64,000 nucleotides of DNA from JBCDHN01 sp965224535 (lineage in GTDB: Bacteria > Verrucomicrobiota > Verrucomicrobiia > Verrucomicrobiales > DEV007): the NCBI GenBank assembly GCA_965224535.1, contig CBDCZR010000029.1, positions 62,001-126,000 on the forward strand, written 5' to 3'. This document shows positions 27,501 to 35,490 of the stretch, one piece after another (position 1 is the first letter of the stretch; each line of letters opens with the position of its first letter). The notes under the pieces are model-generated. The model did no database searches. It was given only the letters and a program-made list of their open reading frames with translations, and was not told the DNA's origin. A program made the translations under genes and the position numbers.

Positions 27501-28875
27501 CGGCTTGATCGTCCTGCAGCAATGCGACGGAACCCGCTTCTGGCACGACGAGGAGATTCAACTGCTGGAGAGCGTCGCCGATCAGTTGGGCATCGCCATC
27601 GCCCAATTTTTGCTGAGCCAAAAGGAAGCGCGCCAGGCTCAGGAGCTGGAACAAGCCCGGCGCGAAGCCGAAGCCGCGAATCAGGCCAAAAGCGACTTTT
27701 TGGCCAAAATGACCCACGAACTGCGCACCCCGCTGAGCGCCATCATCGGTTTCAGCGAAATGATGGGCCGCGACGACACCCTCAACGAGGGGCAAAGCGA
27801 GCACGTGGGCATCATCAACAGCAGCGGCGAACACTTGTTGGGCGTCATCAACGACGTTCTGGAAGTCTCCAAAATCGAGGCCGGAAAATCCGAGGTGCGG
27901 CCGGAGCGGGTGGATCTGGAGGGGTTGTTGAAATCGGCCTACGCCATGCTTTCGGGCAGCGCTCGGGAAAAAGGCGTCGAGCTGGCTTTCGCGGCGAAAT
28001 CCACCCTGCCCAAATGGGTTGAGACGGACAAAAACAAGGTGCGCCAAATCCTCATCAACCTGCTCAACAACGCCATCAAATTCACCAACGAAGGCGGGGT
28101 CAACCTGAAGGTGGGAGCCAACTACCTGCACGAGGAGGTGCGCGAGCCGTCGCGGTTTCCTCTCATCCTCCAGATTGAGGTGGAAGACAGCGGACCGGGC
28201 ATCAGCGATGAGGACCTGCCGCATTTGTTCCAGAGATTCGTCCAAACCAATTGCGGAAAATCCAGCGGCCAAGGCACGGGGCTGGGTTTGGCCATCGTCA
28301 AGGGATTTGCGGAAATGATGGGCGGCGGGGTCAGCGTCTACAGTAAGGTGGAAGAGGGATCCACCTTCACCGTGCGCCTGCCCATGGTTCAGTTGGTGGA
28401 CAACGGGGCTGGTGAAGTGGAAGCTGCCAATCATGGCCGCGAAGTGATCGGGCTGGCTCCGGGCCAACGCAAAATTCGCGTGTTGCTGGCCGACGATCAG
28501 CCGATGAATCGCCTGTTGATGCGCAAATTCCTCCACGGCGCCGGATTTACCCTGGAAGAAGCCGAGGACGGCAGAGAAGCCGTGGAAAAATGGCGCGACT
28601 GGCGTCCGGACATCATTTTCATGGATGAGGACATGCCGCACCTGCGCGGAACCGAGGCCACCCGCCGCATTGCCGAAGAAGCGGCCGGCCAGGACATGCC
28701 GGTGATCGTCTCGCTCACGGCCTACGCGCTGGAAGATCAGCGAATTGCCGCGTTGGATGCGGGCTGCGCCGATTTCCTGGCCAAACCCTTCAAACGCAGC
28801 GACCTGTTTGAGGTGATCGCGCGGCATTTGCCGGTGGAGTATGAATACCGCGAAGAAGTCGCGAAGGCGGCCTGA
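24565..28875 (+). CDS. Hybrid two-component system: periplasmic propeller, histidine kinase and receiver
   Basis: 1,436 aa from a GTG start. A signal or anchor (ALTTIFVFCVCWAILGCGWV) leads into about 14 Reg_prop-type propeller blades (GLWVGT/LNRFDPQTG motifs, residues 35-690), a Y_Y_Y-like beta domain (about 700-790, YRYRLEGFDEIW) and one membrane helix (about 795-822). In the cytoplasm: a GAF-like domain (about 868-1015), HisKA with H1051 (MTHELRTPLSAIIGF), HATPase with N box (LINLLNNAIKFT), DSGPGIS and GTGLGLAIVKGF, then a receiver domain with phospho-acceptor D1354 (IIFMDEDMP). Such systems in Bacteroidetes sense polysaccharide fragments, but those end in an AraC DNA-binding domain that is missing here, so output must pass through the receiver to another protein. 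The last 35 nt overlap the glycosyltransferase frame. Confidence 0.92.
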   Translation: MNSQRALTTIFVFCVCWAILGCGWVEAQNPDQRRILFTNLSSRQGLAEGEIHQILQDYRGQLWFVQEGGMARFDGYALRPFKGPNALYPSGWKYPILALAEDADGWFWIGTAGGGLLHFHPDTAKMSEFREKPEHADALSSDTITSLLRDSAGNLWVGTDSGLNRLDTQTQLNQQVFDEKLDRRFIVAVAEQSGQIWVATKAAGLYRRDHEGAWKRVWNPRFELTSIATEPNALWLGTVGEGVIRFDTRAHVTDQFLPEKNGLLSRDVLSLWLDSRNGLWAGTPRGLNRMNLSTGKCAGYTHHILDDHSLAPGEVTAIFEDELRNVLWVGTRRGNVSHHPLNQHWFPHFQSIPGNERSLTDNAVYGMAESGDGRIWIGTENGLNRFDPQTGFCEQFRHDPEKSGGLPHPYIYAVLEDRRGWVWLGTRGGGLIQWNPETGEFRQFRHDPEDIASLPGDSVSALYEDRQGRIWIAVPGQGLAFYDEGIDSFQLSAPEFDRNAPRFVHQLHEDWRGRLWVAASDGGLWLLDAAQGTFVNYRHLPGVTEKLPFESVYAVTGGRNRNLWLGTERGGFSSFVPETGKFEHFTKTGGETDYWGVRGLVEDAENKLWIANDAGLARFDPVTGAIRHFTVRDGVQSASLHSQALLKASDGMIYAGGAKGFNRINITRLPAKAKPPKPLLTELRFNGEPVLPSPGGLLERPLASLLNDPLRLPYHRKMRFAIRFGTLSHSRLESSFYRYRLEGFDEIWLQADENRTASYPALRPGKYELNVEMSTDGDRWIALDHPLKIVIVPPWYRTTWAVLLFGLVGVGTAGGGIFTAYRLRLNREVRHREQLENERNRAEAALARQIQYSMLLERTNAEFRRNLNSTHVFTAALQRLGEHFGINRCFVAAVSGGTENSAEPDEDSAQTLEILAEFLDDGYGSQRELDLPPNHPIVQAILSSEHPVAFENTDPDEPKLSTDARSILAIRTAHQEQPNGLIVLQQCDGTRFWHDEEIQLLESVADQLGIAIAQFLLSQKEARQAQELEQARREAEAANQAKSDFLAKMTHELRTPLSAIIGFSEMMGRDDTLNEGQSEHVGIINSSGEHLLGVINDVLEVSKIEAGKSEVRPERVDLEGLLKSAYAMLSGSAREKGVELAFAAKSTLPKWVETDKNKVRQILINLLNNAIKFTNEGGVNLKVGANYLHEEVREPSRFPLILQIEVEDSGPGISDEDLPHLFQRFVQTNCGKSSGQGTGLGLAIVKGFAEMMGGGVSVYSKVEEGSTFTVRLPMVQLVDNGAGEVEAANHGREVIGLAPGQRKIRVLLADDQPMNRLLMRKFLHGAGFTLEEAEDGREAVEKWRDWRPDIIFMDEDMPHLRGTEATRRIAEEAAGQDMPVIVSLTAYALEDQRIAALDAGCADFLAKPFKRSDLFEVIARHLPVEYEYREEVAKAA

Positions 28876-29725
28876 GGGACCTGACGGGCCTGACAGGAAG
28901 CCCAAAAAGTCCGTGCAATTCGCGGAAGTTGGCCTATGGGACGGAGACAACCCGTTTCTCGCCATGACGCATCTGTTCGATCCCCTGGAATCCGCCCAAG
29001 AAGCCGAAAAAGCCGTTTTTGTCGGCTACGATCCGCTGGAAGACGCCTGCGCCAAGATGTTGGCTTCGTCGATCCGGCGCCGGACGAAGATGGATGGGCT
29101 GAAAATCGTCCCGATCGTGCGCGACCAGCTCCTGGCCTACGATTTGCTGAACCGGCCGCTCGATCCCAGGGGCAGCACCCAGTTTTCCATCACCCGCTTC
29201 ATCGTGCCGCACCTCATGAATTACAGCGGCGTGGGCATCTTTTTCGATTGCGACATGCTCGTCACCCGCGATATCGAGGAGATGTTCGGCCTGTTCGATC
29301 CCCAATTCGCGGTGCAGGTGTGCAAGCACGACTACACGCCCAAGCCCGACTCCAAAATGGGCGGATTGCCGCAAACCACCTACCCGCGCAAGAACTGGAG
29401 TTCCACGGTCATCTACAACTGCGGCCACCCATCCAACCGCAAGCTCACCAACGAGGTAGTGGCCCGGGAAACGCCAAAATTCCTGCATCGGTTCATGTGG
29501 CTGGAGGACGAGGAAATCGGCGGCATCCCGCTGGAATTCAACTTTTTGGCCGAGGAGATGGAGAAGTCGGAATCGCTGCCGTTTAACATCCACCACACCT
29601 TGGGACCGCCGATTTACTCGGAGCGGCAGGAGGTGGATTACGCCGATTTTTGGAAAGAGGAGTTCGAGGCGACGTTTGGGCGGAAATTTGGTGACGGGGA
29701 CATCGTGAACCCGGCTGCGGCTTAG
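28841..29725 (+). CDS. GT8-like glycosyltransferase
   Basis: 294 aa if started at ATG 28841, inside the kinase gene. GTG 28913 would give about 270 residues and removes a basic, repeat-derived N-terminus (RRRPEGPDGPDRKPKK). It looks like a GT-A nucleotide-sugar transferase: AVFVGYDPLEDACAKML near the start, ITRFIVPHLMNYSGVGIFFD, the metal-binding DxD in FFDCDMLVTRD (about 136-138), and a late FNIHHTLGPP. The pattern (deviating small beta sheet, DCD motif, lack of signal) is that of GT8-related cytosolic transferases. Acceptor unknown. Linked and possibly co-transcribed with the sensor kinase. Confidence 0.72.
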   Translation: MNTAKKSRRRPEGPDGPDRKPKKSVQFAEVGLWDGDNPFLAMTHLFDPLESAQEAEKAVFVGYDPLEDACAKMLASSIRRRTKMDGLKIVPIVRDQLLAYDLLNRPLDPRGSTQFSITRFIVPHLMNYSGVGIFFDCDMLVTRDIEEMFGLFDPQFAVQVCKHDYTPKPDSKMGGLPQTTYPRKNWSSTVIYNCGHPSNRKLTNEVVARETPKFLHRFMWLEDEEIGGIPLEFNFLAEEMEKSESLPFNIHHTLGPPIYSERQEVDYADFWKEEFEATFGRKFGDGDIVNPAAA

Positions 29726-29743
29726 CCTAACCGGGGTGTTAGG

Positions 29744-30844
29744 CTAGATTTTCGCCGCGATGGCGTCGCCCATTTCGGTCGTGCTCACCTCCCGCGTGCC
29801 TTCCGCGCCGGTGGAGAGATCGGACGTGCGCAGGCCCTCGTCGATCGCCGATTTTACCGCGCTGTCGATGGTGTTGGCGGCGTCGTCGAGTCCCAGCGAG
29901 TAACGCAGCATCATCGCCGCGGAGAGAATTTGCGCGATGGGGTTGGCAATGCCCTGGCCGGCGATGTCCGGGGCCGTACCGCCGCTGGGCTCGTACATTC
30001 CGTGGTAGAGGCCGCCGTCCTTCGATGCGCCGAGGCTGGCGCTGGAGAGCATGCCGAGCGAACCGGCGATCATCGCCATTTCATCGCTCAAAATGTCGCC
30101 GAAAAGATTCTCGGCCAGGACGACGTCGAAATCGCGCGGCCGCCGGATGAGCTGCATGGCGGCGTTGTCGACGTAAAGGTGGTCGAGGGCGACGTCGGCG
30201 TAATTTTTGGCCACTTCCTCCACCGTTTCGCGCCAAAGAATGCCGTTTTGCAGCACGTTAGCCTTGTCGATGGAGGTCACGCGCTTGCCGCGGCCTCGCG
30301 CGGCGCGAAAGGCGACGTGGGCGATGCGCTCGATCTCGCTTTTGCGGTAAATCATGGTGTCGATGGCGGTCTGCTCGCCGTCTTTTTCGCCGAGAAACTT
30401 GGGTTCGCCGAAATACATCCCGCCGGTCAACTCGCGCACGCAGAGCACGTTGAATCCACCATCGATCAGTTCGTTTTTGACCGGTGAAGCGTGAATCAAG
30501 GCCGGGAAGCACACGCTGGGGCGCAAATTCGCGAAGAGGCCGAAATGTTTGCGCAGCGGCAGGAGCGCGCCACGCTCAGGTTGTTCGTTAGGCGGCAGGT
30601 GCTCCCATTTTGGCCCGCCCACCGATCCGAACAAAATCGCCTCCGCCGCCTCACAAGCCGCCAACGTCGCTTCCGGGAGGGCTTTGCCCGCGCCGTCGAT
30701 TCCGGCGCCGCCCACCAGTTGCTCGTCAAATTCGAACCTAACCGCAAACTTGTCCGCAACGGCGTCCAGCACCTTGCGCGCTTCCTGCATCACTTCCGGG
30801 CCAATCCCGTCCCCGGGCAAAACGGCGATTTTGTGGGTGTTCAT
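29744..30844 (-). CDS. leuB: 3-isopropylmalate dehydrogenase
   Basis: Oxidises and decarboxylates 3-isopropylmalate to 2-oxoisocaproate in leucine synthesis, using NAD. Start at ATG 30844 (MNTHKIAVLPGDGIGPEVM); a 62-residue upstream extension in the same frame is not protein-like. Motifs: GSVGGPKW, LRKHFGLFANLRP, DNAAMQLIRRP and ENLFGDILSDEMAMIAGSLG, which carries the metal-binding Asp pair, then GGTAPDIAGQGIANP for NAD. 366 residues is standard. It stands alone without leuA, leuC or leuD and is convergent with the glycosyltransferase gene. Confidence 0.97.
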   Translation of the reverse strand: MNTHKIAVLPGDGIGPEVMQEARKVLDAVADKFAVRFEFDEQLVGGAGIDGAGKALPEATLAACEAAEAILFGSVGGPKWEHLPPNEQPERGALLPLRKHFGLFANLRPSVCFPALIHASPVKNELIDGGFNVLCVRELTGGMYFGEPKFLGEKDGEQTAIDTMIYRKSEIERIAHVAFRAARGRGKRVTSIDKANVLQNGILWRETVEEVAKNYADVALDHLYVDNAAMQLIRRPRDFDVVLAENLFGDILSDEMAMIAGSLGMLSSASLGASKDGGLYHGMYEPSGGTAPDIAGQGIANPIAQILSAAMMLRYSLGLDDAANTIDSAVKSAIDEGLRTSDLSTGAEGTREVSTTEMGDAIAAKI

Positions 30845-30935
30845 GGTGCGAGTCTTTGCCCGATGCACAGGCGCGGGCAAGCGCTTTTTCCGCTGAAGCC
30901 TTGAATCTTCGCCGCAAGTGGACGATTCATGAGCG

Positions 30936-33164
30936 GTGGACGACGACGATTCCCCATTTTCCGCGCAGGTGTTAGAGTTGCTCCGGGCGCTGAAGGCCAG
31001 GCCGATGACGAAATCCGAGCTGGCGCGCACGCTTGAGGTTCAGCCGAAACAGCGCGCGGCGTTGCGCGAGGCGATCGCGGAATTGGAGGCTGCCGGCAAG
31101 ATCGTGAAGATGAAAAAGGCGCGCTACGGCCTGCCGCAGGTGAAAACCTCGCGCCATCCGGAAATTAGCGGAGTCATCCGGTTTTTCGCGCCGGACAAGG
31201 GCCGCAACGCCTACGTTGAGGTGGATGAGGAGGCACGCAAGGTGCTGCGCGAGGACGATCGCGACCGCATCTTCGTCCCCGCGAAATTCACAGGTTGCGC
31301 GTTACCCGGCGACCGCGTTTCCATCGAGCTTCGCGCCGTGGCCCCGCCCAAGTGGCACAAGCACGTGAAAAAGCTGAATCGGCCCGGTGAGGCGCGTTGG
31401 GAAGGCCGGGTGACCGCGATTGAAGCGCGAAAGCAGGCGACGTTTGTGGGTACGTTAGTCAAGCACAAAGGCTTCGCCCACGTCGTCCCGGACGAACGCG
31501 CATTTGGGCGAAATATCGACGTGGATGCCGCCAATTTGCCGCGTGACGCGAAGGACGACTTCAAGGTGCTCTTCCGGCTGGATGAGTGGGAGTCGCCGTT
31601 TCGCAATCCGCGCGCAACGGTGCTCAAAGTGCTGGGACGCGCGGATGAAGCCGGCGTCGATATCCTGAGTCTCATCCACTCCTACGGCCTGCCGCTGGAA
31701 TTTCCCGCCGCAGTCTCGCAAGCCGCAAAATCGATTCCGGATCAGATCGCGGAGGCCGAGTTGGAGGAGCGCGAAGACTGGCGGGAACGCGAAGTTTACA
31801 CGATCGACCCATTCGACGCGCGCGATTTTGACGACGCCATCTGCGTGACGCGAATCGATGGCGGAGGATGGGAGTTAGGCGTCTTCATCGCGGATGTCGC
31901 TCACTACGTGACGCCGGGCTCAGCGCTGGACGCAGAAGCGCGGCGGCGCGGCAACAGCGTGTACCTGGTGGACCGCGTGATTCCCATGCTACCCGAGGAG
32001 CTAAGCAACGGAATTTGCAGCTTGAAGCCGGATGTCGATCGCCTGACCCATGCCGTGGTCATGAAATTCGACGAAAGCGGCGAACGGCGCGAAACGCGCT
32101 TTGCCAAGGCGGTCATTCGCAGCCGGCGCAGATTCACCTACGAGGAGGCCTTCGAATTGTTGTCCGGTGAGGACGAGGAGGCAAAAAACGACGCGTGGGC
32201 CGGGATTTTGCGCAAATCCCAGGATTTGGCCGCAAAATTGCGCAAGCTGCGGATGGACCGCGGCTCGCTGGATCTGGATTTTCCGGAGGTGAAGGTGATT
32301 TTGGACGAATCCGGCAAACCCACGGAGTTGCGCCTGGTTCAGCACGATATTTCCCACCAGCTCATCGAGGAATTCATGCTCGCCGCCAACGAGGCGGTGG
32401 CGGAATTCGTCAAAAACCGGCAGGGAGCGGGAATTTACCGCATCCACGAAGATCCGGACCTCAACAAGCTGTTCGAATTTCGGGAACTGGCACGCGCCTA
32501 CGGCCACGACGTGGGGGACCTGACCCTGCGCAGCGAAATCCGTAAATTGCTGGCTACCGTGCGTGGTAAGCCGGAAGAGCATCCCCTCAAGCTGGGCTTG
32601 CTCAAAAGCCTGAAGCGCGCCGCCTACAGCGAGGCGCCCTTGGGTCACTACGGCCTGGCCAAGGTGAACTACGCCCACTTCACCAGCCCCATTCGGCGCT
32701 ACGCGGACCTGGTGGTGCATCGCGCGTTGGAAAAACTGGCCACCCGCCCTAACCAAGCCGCTAAATCGCCGCGCAAGGCGGATTTGGCCGAAATCGCGCA
32801 GCATCTCAGCGATACCGAGCGCACCGCCGCCGACGCGGAAAACGAGTCCAAGCTGCTCAGGCAATTCGAGTATTTTCTCAACATCGCCCGCGGCAAGGAA
32901 CGCCTCGCCTTCGACGCCGTCATCACGGAAATTTTCCCCCGCGGCATCTTCGTGGAGCTAACCGACTACCACATCCGCGGGATGATCAAGCGCGAGGACA
33001 TGCCGCGTTCCTGGCATTTGGCGCCGCAACTGCAACGCGTGACGGACGACGCCGGCGCCACCGTCGCCCAGGCCGGCAGCCGGATTCGGGTGGGAATTCG
33101 CCGCGTGGACATCGCGCGCAAGCACCTGGACCTGGTCTTTGCGGAGGGGACGGAAAGGACCTAA
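30936..33164 (+). CDS. rnr: Ribonuclease R
   Basis: A 3'-5' exoribonuclease of the RNase II/RNB family that degrades structured RNA. 742 aa with GTG start at 30936. A winged-helix N-terminus (PMTKSELARTLEVQPKQR) is followed by two cold-shock domains, the RNB catalytic domain with IDPFDARDFDDAICVTR (metal-binding Asp cluster, about residue 290), HFTSPIRRYADLVVHRAL, and a C-terminal S1 domain. It lacks the long Lys-rich tail of the E. coli protein. The final residues (GTERT) and the TAA are encoded by a GGGGACGGAAAGGACC phrase of the dispersed repeat family. Divergent from leuB by 91 bp. Confidence 0.96.
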   Translation: MDDDDSPFSAQVLELLRALKARPMTKSELARTLEVQPKQRAALREAIAELEAAGKIVKMKKARYGLPQVKTSRHPEISGVIRFFAPDKGRNAYVEVDEEARKVLREDDRDRIFVPAKFTGCALPGDRVSIELRAVAPPKWHKHVKKLNRPGEARWEGRVTAIEARKQATFVGTLVKHKGFAHVVPDERAFGRNIDVDAANLPRDAKDDFKVLFRLDEWESPFRNPRATVLKVLGRADEAGVDILSLIHSYGLPLEFPAAVSQAAKSIPDQIAEAELEEREDWREREVYTIDPFDARDFDDAICVTRIDGGGWELGVFIADVAHYVTPGSALDAEARRRGNSVYLVDRVIPMLPEELSNGICSLKPDVDRLTHAVVMKFDESGERRETRFAKAVIRSRRRFTYEEAFELLSGEDEEAKNDAWAGILRKSQDLAAKLRKLRMDRGSLDLDFPEVKVILDESGKPTELRLVQHDISHQLIEEFMLAANEAVAEFVKNRQGAGIYRIHEDPDLNKLFEFRELARAYGHDVGDLTLRSEIRKLLATVRGKPEEHPLKLGLLKSLKRAAYSEAPLGHYGLAKVNYAHFTSPIRRYADLVVHRALEKLATRPNQAAKSPRKADLAEIAQHLSDTERTAADAENESKLLRQFEYFLNIARGKERLAFDAVITEIFPRGIFVELTDYHIRGMIKREDMPRSWHLAPQLQRVTDDAGATVAQAGSRIRVGIRRVDIARKHLDLVFAEGTERT

Positions 33165-33178
33165 GCGACGGAAGCGAC
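33146..33178. repeat. Dispersed GGGACG/AAGGACC phrase over the rnr stop codon
   Basis: GGGGACGGAAAGGACCTAAG and the following CGACGGAAGCGAC belong to the same family as 4848-4928 and 56594-56630. The rnr TAA (33162-33164) is inside. Confidence 0.45.
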
Positions 33179-33237
33179 TTCGTCCGGAGGCGGACTAAAA
33201 CTTAACACTTAACCCTTAAAACTCCGGCTTGGCCGGT

Positions 33238-34290
33238 TTAGGCTTCCCGGTGAAAATAGACCTTCACAAACTGCATGTGCTTGTCGTCGTCGAAACCGCG
33301 CTCCAGGAGCTTTTCCGATTGATCGATGAAACCGGAGGAAAAGCGCAAATCCACGCCCACATCCAACTTCAAGCGCCCTTTGAGCCGGTTTTTCGCCTTT
33401 TTCGCCTCTTTTTTCGACACCTCAAAGCGTTCGTCCAGCGGTTGGCCGTTTTCCTCCTCGTAATCGCTCTTGAACGTCGTGAATTGCTCGATCAAACCGG
33501 GATCCTCCAACGCCTCGTTTTGAAAGCGATCCAGCTCAAAATTGTCCGTCTCCGTCAAGTAGGACAGCGCCTTGTTCGCCACCTCCACACGCTCATCGTT
33601 GCGCGTTTCCTCCGGCAACCCTTCCTCGGCAAAAGCCACGCACAGCTCGGAATAGCGCCGCGTCAGGTAGTCCTCGTTTTTCACCGGCGCCGCGCCGACG
33701 AATTCCCGGTTCCAAAAATTCGTATCGCCGGATTTGTCGAACAGATAGACCCGAAAACCGTGCTCGCGGTCGCAATTCACGATCAGGCAGCCCTTGTCGA
33801 TCTTGTCGGGGTAGATTCCCTGCTGCGTGGTTAGCTTCAAATCGCCCTCATCGGCGGAAATTTGCAAAAACGGCACCTTGCTCTCGGATTTGATGATGCT
33901 GACGGCCTGCAAGCTGTCCCCGCCCACGATGACGTTGTCGATCAAAGCCACGCAAAGGTCGCCGGACTTGATGTTGGGGTGATTGGAGCGCGCGTAGAGG
34001 TGCTTGGCGATGAGCGCTCCGTTTTCCAGCAAACCGGCGTTGTCGTCGAAAATCGCCGTTGCGTAGCCAAACAGCTCATTTTGGCTCAGATCGGTGTGAT
34101 GGGTCAGCGCGTGCAACTCCAGCGCGCGGAACGGTTTGAGGAACGAAAGCTTGAGCAACTCCGCCTCGTTTTCATCGAATTTGCACAGCGTCCGCGAGGT
34201 TTGCAGCGGCTCCTCGCGCAGGGAATTGCCGACCTTGGCCAGCGCCATGGCGCCCAGCTTGGCTTCTTTGAAATTGACGGTTTGTGACAT
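33238..34290 (-). CDS. Nucleoid-associated protein, NdpA/YejK family
   Basis: 350 aa from ATG 34290 (MSQTVNFKEAKLGAMAL). The family binds the nucleoid, but its exact role is unclear. Recognised by the overall pattern: ALELHALTHHTDLSQNELFG, AKHLYARSNHPNIKSGDLCV, FLQISADEGDLKL, CLIVNCDREHGFRVYLFDKS, FNREFVG-type NFWNREFVGAAP and a C-terminal SGFIDQSEKLLERGFDDDKH. A frame to 34527 extends upstream but looks non-coding and overlaps the vapB promoter. Divergent from the VapBC operon by 142 bp. Confidence 0.78.
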   Translation of the reverse strand: MSQTVNFKEAKLGAMALAKVGNSLREEPLQTSRTLCKFDENEAELLKLSFLKPFRALELHALTHHTDLSQNELFGYATAIFDDNAGLLENGALIAKHLYARSNHPNIKSGDLCVALIDNVIVGGDSLQAVSIIKSESKVPFLQISADEGDLKLTTQQGIYPDKIDKGCLIVNCDREHGFRVYLFDKSGDTNFWNREFVGAAPVKNEDYLTRRYSELCVAFAEEGLPEETRNDERVEVANKALSYLTETDNFELDRFQNEALEDPGLIEQFTTFKSDYEEENGQPLDERFEVSKKEAKKAKNRLKGRLKLDVGVDLRFSSGFIDQSEKLLERGFDDDKHMQFVKVYFHREA

Positions 34291-34432
34291 GGGCCGCAGC
34301 CTGTAAACCAGCCTCCCCCGGCAGGCAAGCCTAACAATGCGCGAAAATCCGCCAGCGGGAGCCGCACCGGTCCGTATGGTCTTTGCCAGAAAACACTTGC
34401 GAGGATTTCCGTTTTGATGCCATTTTGGATGC

Positions 34433-34669
34433 ATGAACGTAACGCTCAAGGATTTCCCCGCAGATTTGCACACTCGGCTCAAGTCCCTTGCTGAAGGGAG
34501 TGGGCGCAGTTTGAATCGCCAGATCATTTTTTTGCTGGATGCTGCAACCTCCCCGCAAAGGGTTGATGATTCCGATCTTCTTCACAGAATTAGGGCCAAC
34601 CGCCAGAGAATCGGAGGCAGAATCGATCGGGCGTTTTTAGAGCAGGCCATTTCAGAAGGTCGGGCGTGA
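34433..34669 (+). CDS. VapB/FitA-type ribbon-helix-helix antitoxin
   Basis: 78 aa. The N-terminal MNVTLKDFPADLHTRLKSLA followed by GRSLNRQIIFLLDAA is an Arc/FitA-like ribbon-helix-helix DNA-binding domain. The C-terminal part (HRIRANRQRIGGRIDRAFLE) would wrap and inhibit the PIN toxin. It overlaps the toxin start by 4 nt (GTGA). Such antitoxins usually repress their own operon. The last 53 bp of the gene occur again, slightly altered, just downstream of the toxin. Confidence 0.85.
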   Translation: MNVTLKDFPADLHTRLKSLAEGSGRSLNRQIIFLLDAATSPQRVDDSDLLHRIRANRQRIGGRIDRAFLEQAISEGRA

Positions 34670-35052
34670 TCGTTGTCGATACCAATGTGATAGCCTACCT
34701 TCTCATCGAAGGAGAGTTTACTGAAACCGTCACCAAACTGCGCCATGAGGAATCCGAGTGGATCGCGCCTCGCCTTTGGCTCGATGAGTTCTTGAACATC
34801 TTGGCGACCTCTGAACGCCGATCGATCATGTCTCCGGAGATTGCGGACAAAACTCTGGCGCTCGCGTGTGAGTTGATGGAGGGACATAGCTACGACCTTC
34901 CGGCACAGCGTATTCTGGCCACAGCCAGACGAACATCTTGCAGGGCATATGACAGCCAATATGTGTGCCTGGCCGAAGACCTTGGCCTCAAACTGTATAC
35001 CTACGATTCAAGGATCCTGGCAAATTGCCCGGATTTGGCCATCAAACCGTAA
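34666..35052 (+). CDS. VapC-type PIN-domain toxin
   Basis: 128-aa PIN ribonuclease. Catalytic acids: D5 in MIVVDTNVIAYLL, Glu in LWLDEFLNIL (about 41), and the C-terminal AYDSQYVCLAEDLGLKLYTYD (about 97-117). GTG start overlapping the antitoxin stop. Toxins of this type cut tRNA or rRNA; the target cannot be read here. The gene appears intact, so the pair may be active. Its TAA abuts the duplicated antitoxin tail. Confidence 0.88.
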   Translation: MIVVDTNVIAYLLIEGEFTETVTKLRHEESEWIAPRLWLDEFLNILATSERRSIMSPEIADKTLALACELMEGHSYDLPAQRILATARRTSCRAYDSQYVCLAEDLGLKLYTYDSRILANCPDLAIKP

Positions 35053-35105
35053 GAATCGGCGGCAGAATCGATCAGGCGTTTTTTGGAGCAGGCCATTTCA
35101 GAAGG
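35052..35105 (+). pseudogene. Duplicated 3' end of the antitoxin gene
   Basis: 35052-35105 repeats 34607-34659 (AGAATCGG.GGCAGAATCG ... GCAGGCCATTTCAGAAGG) with three substitutions and one extra T. The extra T shifts the frame, so it no longer encodes the antitoxin tail. It starts at the toxin stop codon. Probably the remnant of a tandem duplication or of recombination between two related VapBC modules. Confidence 0.8.
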
Positions 35106-35394
35106 CGCTGGCTACGTTGGCGATTTCCGGTCCTTGGCCGCGGTGAGGCTCGTAGTCGCCCGAATTTAGCCGAATTTTGATCAAGTTTTGAGCAACCGGC
35201 TAGTTTTCGTGCTTTGTGCTTGCGCCAGGTTGCCTGTTCGGCATACAAATTGACCAAGAGATGAACGAATCGCGCTTCACGCCCTCGTATCATCGGCCAG
35301 AAACAACCAACGCAACGCACCCAAAAATTTCCGCCCGGCGCAAAAGAATCCAGCCGCTCCGGGCTTTCCTTCACCCATACACAGCAGGCCCTAT
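35106..35394. other. 289-bp stretch without a supported gene
   Basis: Between the antitoxin remnant and the terminator. Short open frames on both strands (for example 35216-35494 plus, 35072-35374 minus) show no family pattern and no good start. Nothing else seen. Confidence 0.45.
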
Positions 35395-35442
35395 TGGCCG
35401 GCCGGAACGCCGAGTGGCGAGTCGGCCGGCCATGTTTTTTTT
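35395..35442 (+). terminator. Probable intrinsic terminator
   Basis: TGGCCGGCCG (35395-35404) and CGGCCGGCCA (35423-35432) form a perfect 10-bp GC-rich stem with an 18-nt loop, followed by TGTTTTTTTT (35433-35442). Placed downstream of the VapBC operon and just before the GAF gene. Confidence 0.7.
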
Positions 35443-35490
35443 GGGTTGGCGCTTGCCAGGAATTGACCCCTTGGGCACGTTTGCCCTGAT

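Noticed and set aside
24511..28965. Two long antisense frames (660 and 642 aa) opposite the hybrid kinase
   Set aside because: The plus-strand gene has complete, ordered kinase domains. The antisense products have no recognisable motif.
33190..33230. CTTAACACTTAACCCTTAA run between rnr and the NdpA-like gene as a regulatory repeat
   Set aside because: Short, imperfect and between convergent genes; nothing supports a function.
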